A stretch of 64,000 bases of DNA, taken from contig JAJEKV010000101.1 of assembly GCA_021234155.1 (NCBI GenBank), forward strand, positions 267,986 to 331,985. Direction: 5' to 3'. This DNA is from Isoetes taiwanensis. Taxonomy: Eukaryota > Streptophyta > Lycopodiopsida > Isoetales > Isoetaceae. Shown piece by piece: positions 32,641-44,035 of this stretch (within the stretch, counting starts at the first letter, position 1; the number at the start of each line of letters is the position of its first letter). The notes beneath the pieces were generated by a model that saw only the letters and a program-made list of their open reading frames with translations, ran no database searches and had not been told where the DNA came from. The translations under genes and the position numbers were made by a program.

Positions 32641-33950
32641 CCTTTCCCCAGTGGAAATTACTTTATCTTGGCTTTTACGCTTGCTCTGTATCTATTGCGG
32701 CAAAGATGTGACACTCACCCTGAATGTAGTCGCGGGCCTCCTCGCCCGTCGTCGTCGGGACAGTGTCCCAATCTCTCCCAACTCTGCTAGCCTTTGCACT
32801 CATGACATATGGATGATTCATCCCTATAGCTGGCTGGAAACACACGAAGCACCTTTTGCTTTTCTATGCACTCTGTCTCTTTTCCTTGGGCATGGCACTG
32901 CCGAGGAAGGATCTTTTTTCTTGGAGTAGTTTGACCCTTCCTGTTTGTCTTTGAAACACACTGCTTCTTCTCCTGCTTGCTTCCCTTGATTGCCACTATA
33001 TGGGGCTCTAGCTGGTCTGGGCTGGCTGTCCTTGGGCTCCTTGGCTTCATACCTGTTTGCCTTGCCTTTATCTTGGTATCTTTGTTGCCTCGCCAGCTAT
33101 TACGAGGTCTGTCCCTTGCAAGCTTATTGCCTTGGACTCCGCTTCAAATCTTGTTCTAGGGTTTATTGCCCTTACAAACTTGCGGATCTCCTCATTCAGG
33201 ACCTTCAATGTAACTTTCCTTTCAACATGCTTCTCACCTAACTTTGGCACACTCTGACCTTAGCCTCATAAATTCCTCAGGTGTATTTAAATGCTTGACT
33301 TGTTGCCTTCTTTTGCAACACCAGTAAGAGCTATTTGCATCATCTTGGACTTGTGCTCTCTTGGGCGTAATGGGCGGCTTGAAGGCTTTAGCAAACTTCT
33401 TGAACACGCAAGCATCCTGCTTAAGCCATGAGCCTTGGCATAGCCCTTCCACCAAATGCGTGCTTGCTCCTTGGGTTATTTGTTGCCACCACCCTTTATC
33501 CTTATCCTTCATACCATAGGCATTGCCGTGTTCGCTCATCTCGTCAAGCCAAGCCTCGCCTCCATGCGACCTGTTCTCGCTTTGAGAATTGCTTTCGAGC
33601 TTCCTGGCCTTCAAACATTTCCCAATCGCGAGGAGTCTACTTTCTTACGGTAGTCGGAGGTTCTTGTGTCCCTTTGTCGTCCCTCGTTGGTTCCTCGCCT
33701 TTTAAATGCCTTTGGACTTGGTTGCTCTTCTTCTTCCTCGAATCGGTCACGAATCGAGCTTTCCAGGTCGGAGGTCCGGTGGGGACCTTCCTCTCTTGCT
33801 CCTCTTCTTGTCTCTACCTGTTCTCCGGAAATGATGCTTGCGGCGGTTGAGCGTTACCACCGAACCTGCTCCCCGCCAGCGGCTAGCAAAGGCCTTTATC
33901 TGTTCGAGGTCCGTCCTCATTTGCGATATTTCTTCTTCTGGGGTCATTTG
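32641..33950 (-). pseudogene. inner gypsy gag
   Basis: From 33947 the frame reads MTPEEEISQMRTDLEQIKAF, nearly the same as the outer gag. Then AWLDEMSEHGNAYGMKDKDK (33540-33480) and FMRLRSECAKVR (near 33260) follow. The zinc knuckle region (near 32870-32830) is damaged. Several frameshifts are present. Confidence 0.85.
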
Positions 33951-33999
33951 TCCAAATTCTTCAAGCGGGTTCCTTGCCGTGGGGGCGGGCTCTGTTCCC

Positions 34000-34770
34000 C
34001 TAAAGTTCCCTTGGGTTGTCGTTCTCCTGGCTTAGGCCTCTAGCTGCATACACAAGTGGTTCATATCTATATGGTTAGTTTTCCTTGCTTTCTTGCATTA
34101 TTTATGTTTGTTGGCATGGTTGAGGGGACACAAAATATATCAACAAAACATTTATAGTGCAAGAGAATGTTATATTTATATTTTATATTACACTAATACA
34201 AGAACTTGCAACTCACGCTAATCATTTACATTGATGCGGTAAGATGGATTATCCTCCGGGAACTTTTCACTTGGGCTGTTCCCCTTTGAATGGCCCAAGT
34301 TCCTAGAACATTGGCTGGAGATCCACCTTGTAATGCCCTTGCCAAATCTTCTATTAGGTGGGAGGTATAAAAATCACTGGCGATCTTGGTTTGCACTGCC
34401 GCTGTAAGGTATATGGCGGTCGAAGGCGTCGAGTGCTACCGCTCTTTTCACGAGGATTGCATACTTTCGGTGTTAAAGGGTAGCCGTGCATGCCGGCGAA
34501 TCGAGAGTGCAATCGTTGGCGATACTCCTTCCTGCGCCTGCGGGGGTGAATTTGCGGTGGATAACGCTATTCTTCATCCATCGGCAATGGCGGGTAATAA
34601 GCGTAGTGACACATGGTTGCGAGCCGGATCTCGACCACTCGGTATCCACTCTCACGTATGCGCTTAGAAATCATCAACCTCCAGTGGTGAGCTCCACTGT
34701 AGTCTCGGTTGTTGCTGAAGCCCTCACGAGGTTAAAAGCTGTCCTATCAGGGAGGTCTTTGCGGGCCGAG
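34000..34770 (-). other. inner element segment between gag and upstream ORFs
   Basis: I see no recognisable coding sequence here. Short open frames on both strands look accidental. Confidence 0.4.
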
Positions 34771-34772
34771 CT

Positions 34773-35500
34773 TTACCCGTTAGGATGTTTGAAGTCGCGC
34801 CGCGGATCCCCATCATTCTGGAGAGCAAGGAACTCTTCCTCCGTCGGTAGCTTGTTCTCGGCCTTATGCACTCCATAATCTGCTTTGATGTTCTTTGTAG
34901 GCTTGGATGTGGGGTAAACTCTCCCGTAAGTGTCGGCTTCCCTTACTTGGAGGAAGTCGGACTCTCCTCGGACGATGAAGTCGTCCAAGTCGGATTCTTG
35001 AGGTTGGTGCAGCAACTCTTCGGTCGGTACTCCTTTCCACGCACTCGGGGAGGTTTTGAATGTCGCTTAGGGCGAAACTCCTCACCGCCGGCGATAATGG
35101 GAGCTAGGCTTGTGATGCCTAACTTAGGGGTGTAGCGACTCACGAGTCTGCCCGGCTTCTTCGAGAGTCTTGCCCTCTGCTCGCCCTTGTCGCCCGCTCC
35201 TCTGCTGGTCGGGCTTCGACATAAATCTTCCTCCTCCTCCTGATTCCTGTTCATCAGGGTCTTCTTCCTTCCCTTCTGCTCCTGTTCATCTTGTGTGAGG
35301 AGCCGTTGTTCTGCTACTTCGGCTAATGGATCCCGCGTCCATGGGGAATGGGTTTCCCCACAATGTTCACCGACACGGTGGGTGAAAAGATTGCGGGCGA
35401 TGTTGAAGAAGTACTTGGTCTGTTGGCAGTTAGGACCATTGGCTCCGGGTATGCGGTCTTGCGCTTTGTTGTTTGAGGTATTTGGCGATGTTAGGGACAT
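34773..35500 (-). CDS. upstream charged ORF of inner element, unidentified
   Basis: A 185-codon minus frame (35500-34943) is rich in Arg, Lys, Glu and Ser. It overlaps an 80-codon frame (35015-34773) containing SDLDDFIVRGESDF and KNIKADYGVHKAENKLPTEE. The second looks like genuine coding, and a frameshift near 35000 probably joins the two. I recognise no domain. The ORF lies 5' of gag, outside the usual gag-pol set. Confidence 0.45.
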
Positions 35501-36725
35501 CGTCTAATCTTACTACTGCGAGGCCCCTAGGAACAAAATATCCACACAAGGGGAGTTGCACTAGCCCAGCTGGTTCTACCCTAGCTTGGAACTTCGATCA
35601 AGACTCTACTATAAAATTTGGGGGTGCGGCGTGCAAGGTTGCTTGGGCGTCTACCTCCTTCTCACGAATCACCGGAAGATTTGGTTACGTCGGCCTCGGC
35701 GACATGGCTTGTTTGTATTTGTACCATCTCACGGAATTGAAGTTGCCATTGATTAATTCTTGAAGAGGGGTAACAAGCGGTTTACAAAGGCGCCTCGGGG
35801 AGTTGGGAAATCGGCTAGAAGGACGAGGAGCAGATTTGTAGGGTGCTATCACGAGAAGTGGGGTTTTTTTAGGGAAACCCTAATTTTTGGATGACTTGAA
35901 AATTTCCTAGGATTGGGTAATTCTAACTTATCGAGGTCAAAATAGGAGTTTGAGGACTATAGGAGATGCTTGAGCAAGGCTAGGTTACCTAAAAGATGCT
36001 ATCTTGGTAGGGTTGAAGGTGACTTTGACAAGTCCTGGTGAAGAATTGGTAAGAGAGGTCTCACGACTTGCGCCTCGCTTCAAAACTAACTTTTGTTTTC
36101 GACCCGGTAGCGGTGAGACATCGATCTCATTCAATCAAAGATGTCCAACTTGGGTAAACTAATGGTGTAAGGGTAATGGGCTCATCAAATTAGGGCGTCG
36201 ACCCCTTATTTGGTCGATTTGGAGTTGTTTTGGTCAAGCTTGGGCGAGGTCTCACGACTTCGCCTCGCTTCAATCCTAACTTTTTGTTTTCTTGACACGA
36301 GGCGAGCTGTGAGACATCATGTCTCTCGGCTCCCAAATGTCTATTTCAACTGAAATAAAAGCTAGAACTTATTAATCTGCTCTAATTACCCAAGTTTATG
36401 TCATCAAGGTACACAAAAATTGCTCTCTATTACAAAATTTTTAATTATTTACAACAAAAGTTTCTAAAGGCGTTCTCCCTTAATGCGGTCATAAGACTCA
36501 TGTCTTGTCGCATTAAGGTTACTAATTGGCGTGGATAGTCAGGCTGTTGAATCTTCAAAATGTTGTACTATCTTTGCCTCAACCGCCTCTTACATTGCCG
36601 CCAGCCCTCGTCCGTGACTCTAAAGTCTGTTACGTAGGCACCGCATCACTTCACGCACCAACCGAGCGAAGGGGGCCGCGGGGATTAGGAGGCCGTAGCT
36701 ACTGGCGGGAAGTGTCTAATCTCCC
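35501..36725 (-). other. inner element non-coding segment with GTCTCAC hairpins
   Basis: There is no supported ORF. The stretch contains two large hairpins with GTCTCAC/GTGAGAC ends (36057-36119 and 36249-36315). Confidence 0.55.
36057..36315. repeat. two GTCTCAC...GTGAGAC hairpins
   Basis: The second (36249-36315) has long arms: GTCTCACGACTTCGCCTCG pairs with CGAGGCGAGCTGTGAGAC around a T-rich loop. The first (36057-36119) has the same left arm and loop but a disturbed right arm (GACCCGGTAGCGGTGAGAC). Related copies are at 38173-38240 and 38365-38427. Confidence 0.8.
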
Positions 36726-36923
36726 TTAGCGCTCTTCTCTCCACCTCCTTTCTATCAGCTTTCTTCTTTGGTGGTGGCTTGGGAACCTGGGCTTGGTGGT
36801 GGCGGCTTTAGGTTTCTTTGCTAATCGTTGATTAAGCCCTCCCTCGATGACCCTAACCACATTTTCTTCATAATATTGGTTGTAGGCCTCCCATTTCTTC
36901 ATGTAGGCCTCGTGCTCCCTCAT
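36726..36923 (-). CDS. upstream basic ORF of inner element, unidentified
   Basis: The 65-codon minus frame reads AYMKKWEAYNQYYEENVVRVIEGG (in part) and ends in a lysine/arginine-rich tail. It has helix-like periodicity at its start. No domain is recognised. It may be part of the same upstream protein as 37060-37962, separated by a frameshift. Confidence 0.4.
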   Translation of the reverse strand: MREHEAYMKKWEAYNQYYEENVVRVIEGGLNQRLAKKPKAATTKPRFPSHHQRRKLIERRWREER

Positions 36924-37059
36924 CTTCCTCTAAGATCTTCACCGGGGGATGCACTTAGTAATAAAGGGGTATGGACATCTAGATTTCGAAGGGTCTTCAT
37001 CCCTAGTATCTTGATCTTTGGAAGCTAGTTTAACCCCTAAAGTATATATTTTGCCCCGG

Positions 37060-37962
37060 ATAATGGCGAAAAACCCCCTAATAGTAAGTATACAAATAAT
37101 AGGAAATGGTAAAAAACCCCTTTCTTGCATGCATGTCCTCGTGCTACAAAGACATCTTCCTCATCCCCAGGATCTTCACCACATCGGTGGCGTGGAAACT
37201 TCGGGCGGTCTTGGTTGCTTCTTTCTATCCCATCTTGCTGGGGGTTGCACTTGGTCTGCTTGGGGTTGCTTTCAGTCTTGGCTGCTCGGTCTTTGGCTTT
37301 CGGGTGCTTCTGTTCATCGCCTGGGTGCTTGGAAGAGCTTCCACCTGCAGCATTAGGGTCGAAGTCCTCCTCAGAAGAGTCGTCGGAGGGTTTGGGGGTT
37401 CGTCAGGTTGCAGCTCCTTGATGATAATATTTGGGTTAGGCCTCTTCCTTGGCTGAGGCGATCCTTTGTTCTCCTTATACCCGACCGAACTTCCCTTTCT
37501 CTTTCTTCTTTTCTTCTGCTGCCTTTTGTTCCTCTTCCTTCCTTTTCCTCTTTTTGTCTTCCCTTTTCTTCTGCATTCGGCGCTCGTACTTTCTGATGAA
37601 CCTTCTAAGGTCTGCTACCTCCGCTGGCTCCAGACCTGTCACCTGCTCATCTGCTTTCGAGGATCTGCGTAGGTGTCGTCACCAGATAGTGCCTTGTTCT
37701 TCTTGCCCGGATCTCCAGCTCTATTTCTTCCTGCACCTCCCTCGTCTGGTCGTCCATGGGTTTGGTGATGTGGCCTCGTCTGCTCCACTGGCGGTTGAAG
37801 ACATCAATCGGTCGGAGGTGTCTTGCTCTTCGTCCGAAGCGAGCGACCCCCTCTTTGCGAGCCTCTCCGCGAAGCATCTTCCGAATGATCTCTGCCTCCC
37901 GATGGCGCTGGTGGTTTTAAGCACGGCGGCAGCTTCCTTGGGTCTGTTTTGGTTCGGGCCAT
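37060..37962 (-). CDS. upstream ORF of inner element starting MARTK, histone H3-tail-like
   Basis: The minus-strand ATG at 37962-37960 opens MARTKTDPRK, which resembles the first residues of histone H3 (ARTKQTARK) with one residue inserted or removed. Two or three frames continue it: a basic stretch, GVARFGRRARHLRPIDVF (near 37850), a very charged coiled-coil-like stretch (RRFIRKYERRMQKKRED, near 37600), and an acidic DDSSEEDFDPNAAGG (near 37370). It sits in the 5' part of the element, before gag. The H3 likeness is short and may be chance. No other domain is seen. Confidence 0.4.
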
Positions 37963-38030
37963 GCTTTTGGATCGTCGATGGGATAAAAGCGTCGAAAGAT
38001 CGCCCTAAGTTGGGAAGAAGCGGTTTCTAG

Positions 38031-38614
38031 GGCTTGGGCGAAAAAAAATGAGGGGTTCTACATCTATTTATAGCTTGTGGGATTTTAGGTCAAAACTCAA
38101 GTTGCTCTGTTTAACATGCTAAGGCACTAACTTATCTAAAATTTATGCTTATTTCAGACTTTTCCTACCTATTGGTCTCCGCGGCTTAGCCTCGTTCCAA
38201 TACTAATGTTTAGTTTTTGCGACCCGGTAGCGGTATGAGATCTCATACCCATTCTAGGGTTTTAGGTAATTAAAACATGCTATTCTAACTAATTCCCTAC
38301 CTTAGAATTAGCCTTACCACATTATTTTTCTCAAATTCATCATGTTTTGGTGTTCTTGGCTCAATGTCTCATAGCTTATACTCGCTTCAAAACAAAAAGT
38401 TAGTTTTACCCCGGCGGTATGTGAGACCACCTCACTTGGAAAATTTTGGCTCATTCTTTTTTAATCTTGTTAAATTCAATTCACTTAATTGTTACTAGCT
38501 TAGCATAACTACAAAGGTGAGAAAAAATTTTCCCACTTTTAGAGGCTTGAGGACCCTATCGAGTTAGTACTCTTGGGAACATGGTCGGTGCTTTGCTCTT
38601 GGTCTCCAAGAACA
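38031..38614 (-). other. inner element leader with two degenerate hairpins
   Basis: This is untranslated sequence between the PBS and the first upstream ORF. It carries damaged GTCTC...GAGA hairpins at about 38173-38240 and 38365-38427, homologous to those at 36057-36315. Confidence 0.6.
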
Positions 38615-38628
38615 TTGCTCTGATACCA
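38615..38628 (-). promoter_or_regulatory. primer binding site, tRNA-iMet
   Basis: On the minus strand TGGTATCAGAGCAA begins two bases inside the 5' LTR. TGGTATCAGAGC is the standard plant initiator-Met tRNA primer site. It fixes the orientation of the inner element. Confidence 0.93.
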
Positions 38629-38629
38629 C

Positions 38630-40191
38630 CGTGGCGTCCCCTACTCGCATATCTGATTGCCCCTCACCGTATACAAACAGGAGTTCTTCCCCACACCAGC
38701 TCCATGTCGATACAGGGCCCTCCACATATCACTGTACCTAACGAGTCCCGTGGGGAGAGTGGAGGTGTCATTCCACCCCTCTCCTCCGGAGGCCTACCTA
38801 GGCGCGGAAGCGTAAACATACATGTCGGTACCAGCAAATCCTCCATCCACCACGAGGGTGGTATATCAACATCTGCATAGGCGATTAATTGACACATCAC
38901 ATGGGGAATCCTACCCAAGGCTCGAACTCAAGGGTGACCGATGGCTTGGGTCTCCGTGAGTTCATTGCGGGCAGTGCATTCATGGCAATGGATTTGGGCG
39001 GCATAAGAACATGGCATAGGGTTGTCCACTCCATCCGCCCTCCCCACATGCACACTTTGCGAGTAGGCTGAAAAGTGTTGGGACACGACCGTAGCCCTCC
39101 GGATGCATAGCCAAGGGGGCTATATCCCCGGGTTGCATCTCCCCGATTCCGATGGGGCGTAGGGATCTCTCCCTCCGAGATCTACATCTTTGACTCAAGG
39201 TGACTAGAGGGCCTTGCCGTGCATTCGACTTGAACTCAATGGAAGGTCATATTCACCACCTCCACAGTGTCGAGCCCATGCCTTGCCCACAATGCGGTGG
39301 CAAGCCATTAGACCTAGTCACAATGATCCCGGCAGTACTAACACACCATAGGGATGGTTCAAGAGTCGAACCACGAGCCTCCTTATAAGCCCGGTCGGCC
39401 CCTCCACCTACAACCCGGTGGGGCTCTTGTGCACTGAGCATCTCACAAGTGTGCTAGAGGCTACTCTAGGAGCATCAACTACAAGCTTTAGGGCCTCTAC
39501 CCCCTTCCCAATACAAGGAGTTCACAGAGAGACATCATCCAAATACATCCACGAGAACTAAAGAACTAGATCTAATCATAGAGTTAGGTTCTTTTGGTTA
39601 GTGTCAAGATCTAAGATCTAGATAGCTACTATGGGCAATTTAATAGTCTAAACCTACTGATTCTATGACTAGAAGGCGGTTTAAGCTATTAAATTGACCA
39701 AATCCCCGATCCTTGAGTGGCTCCTCCCCACTGAAGTTCAACCATCCTGTTTGGTGAGGCAGCGTAATTGAGGGAACTGATGGTGCAATTCGGCTTGGCT
39801 GCTCTGGAGGCGGTTTTGGCTCCTAGGGCAGCCAAAAGCGAGCTCTAAAACCCTAAGGGCGAAAAACTAGCAAGCTAGGGTTTTCCTACCCTAAATAGAC
39901 ATGGGGTTTAGGCTAGGGTTTCCAATTACCCAATTTGGCATGTGGGATAATTGGAAAGGCCCCACTTGCCTTTAATGGCTAGGTGGCAAAATATGCCAAC
40001 ATGGAAAGGTGTGCCCTCATTAATGTGCACATGTGCACATTAATAATATATGAACACTCCTAGCAAGTTGCCCCCTAGGGCTACTTACCGGCTATCCGTT
40101 GGCGTACCGCGTCGGTTGAGTGGCGCGTGTATGCGTGATTTGGCGATGCAATGTCGCCCCGGGACCGATAATCGGTGGCTGGAACGTCACA
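38630..40191 (-). repeat. 5' LTR of inner element
   Basis: This 1562 bp segment matches 26865-28406. It ends in TCACA (plus strand) against the resumed protease of the outer element. The 5' edge is disturbed (GTGGCGTCCCC where the other LTR has TGTGATCCCC). Confidence 0.92.
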
Positions 40192-40198
40192 CTTACCC

Positions 40199-43100
40199 GG
40201 CATCAACATTGAAATGGGGGCAGAGATCATGAACACCGGAAAATATGACCTCATCATAGGTATGGAATACCTCAACCCGGCAAAAGCAGTAATAGATTGT
40301 GGGGAGCGAAAGGTGAAGCTCACGGCGCCCAACGGAAAAATTATAGAGATCTCAGGTAAGGAAGTAACACCTATAATGCAATGCATGTCGAGTAAGAAGT
40401 TACTTAGATGCATGAAAAGGCAGCAAGTTGCATACATCTTCAAATTAGAACTTGGTAGAAGAAGAGGCACCGTGAGGATAAAGAAGATAAATCGCTAAGC
40501 AAGCTACCCAAGCAGATAGCCAAGCTAATAAAGGAGTCCCATGACTTGTTCCCCGACGAAATCAAGGAACTTCCACCATATAGAGGAGTGGAGTGTGAAA
40601 TTGCACTCGAACCAGGCACCAAGCCCACAAGTAAGGCATCGTATAGAATGACGGCCCACGAACTATCAGAATTGAAGAAGCAATTGCAAGAGCTATTAGA
40701 CCTAGGGTTTATAAGACCTAGTGTCTCTCCGTTCGGAGCCCCCATTTTAGTCGTCAAGAAGAAAGATGGAAGCTTGAGGATGTGTATTGACTACCGTCAA
40801 TTAAACAAGCACACCATCAAGAACAAGTATGCCTTACCCAGAGCAGATGACCTGATGGATCAGCTACAAGGTGCCAGGGTCTTCTCAAAAATAGACTTAA
40901 GGTCCGGCTATCATCAAATCAGAATCAAAGAGGAAGATATCCACAAAACGGCGTTCCGGACAAGATATGGCCACTATGAATTCACTTGTGATGCCATTCG
41001 GGCTTATCTAATGCCCCAGCAACGTTTCATGAGACTCATGAATGATATCTTTCGGGAATTCCTTGACACATTTGTTATCGTGTTCTTTGATGACATTTTG
41101 GTGTATAGCAAGTCCCTGGAGGAGCATATTCAGCATTTGAGAAGGGTACTTGAGAAGCTGAGGAGGCACCAGCTTTATGCGAAGTTGTCGAAATGTCATT
41201 TCACCACCGAAAGAGTGGAATACTTGGGGCATATCATATCGCCACGGCATCTCCACCGATCCCTTAAAGATCCAAGCGGTGATTGAATGACCGCACCAAA
41301 GAACATACACGGTGAGAAGCTTTTTAGGCTTAGCAGGGTATTATAGAAAGTTTGTCAAGAACTTTGCTAAGATAGCAAGACCTTTGACGGACCTCACCAA
41401 GGCGTAAAAGATAAAAGACCGGGTGGCACATTGGCAAAAGAAGGCTCAAGCGAGGATTTGAGAAGTTGAAGAAAGCCTTAACAACCACCCGCCTTAACAT
41501 TGCGGATCCGTGAGAAAGACAAGCTAGTTGCAACCGATGCTAGCAAGATTGCTATGGAGCAATCCTAATGCAGAAGAAAGAGTCGTAGCATACGATTCAC
41601 GGAAGATGAACGACGCAGACTCGCTGCCCGACACATGATCGGGAGCTATTGGCGTTGGTAAGAGCTTTAAAGATCCGGAGACACTATCTATTGGGAAGGA
41701 AGTTCCAATTAGATACCGACCACCAGAGTCTACAGTACATCTTCACGCAACCATTATTGAATTTGAGACAAAGGAGATGGATGGAGTTCATGGAAGAGTA
41801 CGACTTCGAGATTGTGTACAAGCCAGGAAAACTCAATGTGGTTGCAGATGCTCTGTCAAGACATCCCTTAACAACAAGAGTGCATTGTAATGCCATATCA
41901 ACACTCACCAGTGAGTTTGGCAAGAAAATAGAAGAAAAGTTGCCAACCGACAAGGGCTTTCAGGAAGTATGGGAAAGCCTTTCTAAAGAGGCAAGAACGG
42001 ACAAAGAGAGAGAAACCTTCAAACATTTTAAGAAGGAAGGAAATCTCTTGTACCATAAAAATAAGTTGTGTGTACCAGAATCATCTGGGGTCAGAAGGTT
42101 GATTCTCCATGACACCCACAACAGCCCAATAGCCGGCCACGCAGGTTTCACTAAAACCTACTTCAAGATAAGAAGTAGTTACTATTGGCCAGGCATGAAG
42201 AAGCAGATCGCAAGATATATAACGCTGAGTGTCGTATATGTCGTACCAAAGGCGAGCAACTAAGAATTTCAGGGGCATTAGAGCCATTGCCAGTACCAAA
42301 CTCCAAGTGGGAGATAATCAGCATGGACTTCATTACATGGCTCCCTAGAACCATAAGGGGCAAAGACGCCTTAATGGTCGTAGTCGACAAATTGTCGAAA
42401 ATGGCGCACTTTGTGCCTTGTAGGAGCACCGACACGGCTTTGGACACGGCTGTGTTATTCACAAAGGAGATTTTTTAGAGTCCATGGGATGCCAAGAGAA
42501 ATAATCTCTGATCGGGATTCGGTTCATGAGTGCATTCCGGGATCTCCGTCGACTATCGAAACGAAATTGTCAATGAGCACGGCTTATCACCCCTCGGCCC
42601 GATGGGCGGGAGCGGGCCCACCAATCGGATACTTGAGGATATGTTGCGGAATTATGTCTGGAACAAGCAATCAAAGTGGGATGACTTCATCTACTTGGTT
42701 GAGTTTGCATACAATAGCACCAAGCAAGAGTCATCCCAAATGTCGCCATTTATGATCAACTATGGCTAATCGCTTGACACACGCATTACACTTGGCACAA
42801 CCCCTCGTCCAAGGTAGAAGTATCCCGGCCAGATGTTAGCCGAGATGCAACAATTGGTTGAAGAGGATACCTCTTAGCAGCAAGAAGTCGGCAAAAGAGC
42901 ATAGCGACTCGGCACCGAACGGTAAGGGAGTTCCAAGTAGGGGACGATGTTTGGCTGAAGATAAAAGTCAAACAAGCAAAGCTCCGCGACCGGCAATTGC
43001 AAGAAGCTTTCTCAAGGTGGGCTGGTCCATTCAAAATTGTCGAAAAAGAGTGGGCAACCAAGCCTACAAATTGGACTTACCAAAGACACCCGAAGATCCA

Positions 43101-43380
43101 TAGAGTCTTTCACGTAAGTCTCCTAAAGAAACACACCCTAATCCGAGGAAGTATTGGAGACACCGAAGCCATTGGAATTAACGGACGATCAGCTTGAGAT
43201 TGTTCCCGAGCTTCTTCTCGGCCCATCCTAACGAGAAGATCTCAATTTCTTGATTACCTTGTGAAATGGGCGCGCCGATGGAGGGGCGCTACGTGGGTAC
43301 TCCAATCAGATCTTGAGAAGCGGTACCCACAATTCATGGAGCAATGCAAGGGTCGGCTCATCACCGGGTAAGTCGACTCG
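40199..43380 (+). pseudogene. outer gypsy pol: protease end, RT, RNase H, integrase, chromodomain
   Basis: The protease end IIGMEYLNPAKAVIDCG is at 40252. Reverse transcriptase runs open for 246 codons (40546-41286), with [48 protein letters not shown] and [12 protein letters not shown] (the F-x-DD catalytic box). RNase H (41649-41880) ends VVADALSRHPL. The integrase zinc finger (ILHDTHNSPIAGHAGF, YYWPGMKKQ) is near 42100-42220. The catalytic core starts ISMDFITWLP (42320) and continues ISDRDS (42503). The chromodomain (DYLVKW...GATWVLQSDL) is near 43250-43330. Frameshifts occur near 41270, 41560, 42225 and 42478. Confidence 0.93.
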
Positions 43381-44032
43381 GCGATGGGTGAGTGAGGTAA
43401 CATAGGAGTCTACTTCCGATGCCACTAAGTAGTCACCGGAGAGAAAAGAGGTCATTCAGATGCATGATAGGGAAGCACCTCTAGTCAATGCTTATCATGG
43501 GAAGGATCCTTCCGCCCATTACGGGAGGACACCAACCTTCACGCAAAAGCAACTAAAGGTGTAGGCATGAGTGTCATCCTAGGCACGATAGGGCGCTGTC
43601 TCCACGGCCATGATGGGAGAAGCATAATCTTCCTATGCTGGGAGATATGCCTTGCATTCATGTGATTGTGTAAATGGGTGGTTCCCTAACAACCAACCCT
43701 TATAATAAGTAATCATGTACTAATGTAGTGTTGAACCCGCAGCCAATAGAACGGTAACCCACGAGGTTGCACTACAAGAACTTGTAGCATATGTAGTGAA
43801 TAAATGCTACAAGGGGACGAGAACCTTAAGAACAATTTTATCATGTTTAATCTTGATATTATAATTAATAAGTAAGGCATAAATTAAGTGCCTTACCACG
43901 TGATGATTGAAAACATTTCACTTATAATTTTTAAGTATTATCTTATAATAATTGTGTTAATTACATGTATCGGAAGAGTTCGATAAGCTTTGTGCAGGTT
44001 CTTTTCCAAGGTGGGGAGACTCGTGATGCTGG
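43381..44032 (+). other. outer element 3' non-coding region with PPT
   Basis: There is no ORF of note. It resembles the inner element's 28425-29259 in the opposite orientation. The PPT-like purine run is at 44008-44020. Confidence 0.6.
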
Positions 44033-44035
44033 GTA

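Larger units (their letters stand above)
26865..40191 (-). mobile_element. inner LTR retrotransposon, 13.3 kb, chromovirus-type Ty3/gypsy
   Basis: The ends are TGTGA (26865) and TCACA (40191). The LTRs, PBS (38615-38628), PPT (28407-28424) and coding order all agree on minus orientation. It cut the protease of the related outer element. The bases around the junction (ACTT on the left, CTTAC on the right) suggest a 4-5 bp target duplication with noise. The element is long because about 4 kb of extra charged ORFs lie between the leader and gag. Confidence 0.92.
40192..44032 (+). mobile_element. outer Ty3/gypsy element, 3' segment
   Basis: It continues the protease, then RT, RNase H, integrase and chromodomain, a 3' non-coding region and a polypurine-like AAGGTGGGGAGAC at 44008-44020. 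Homology to the inner element stops near 44032, about 25 bp short of where the 3' LTR should begin, so the outer element has no visible LTR at either end. Confidence 0.85.

Noticed and set aside
37060-37962. A captured histone H3 gene
   Set aside because: Only the first ten residues resemble H3; no histone fold follows.
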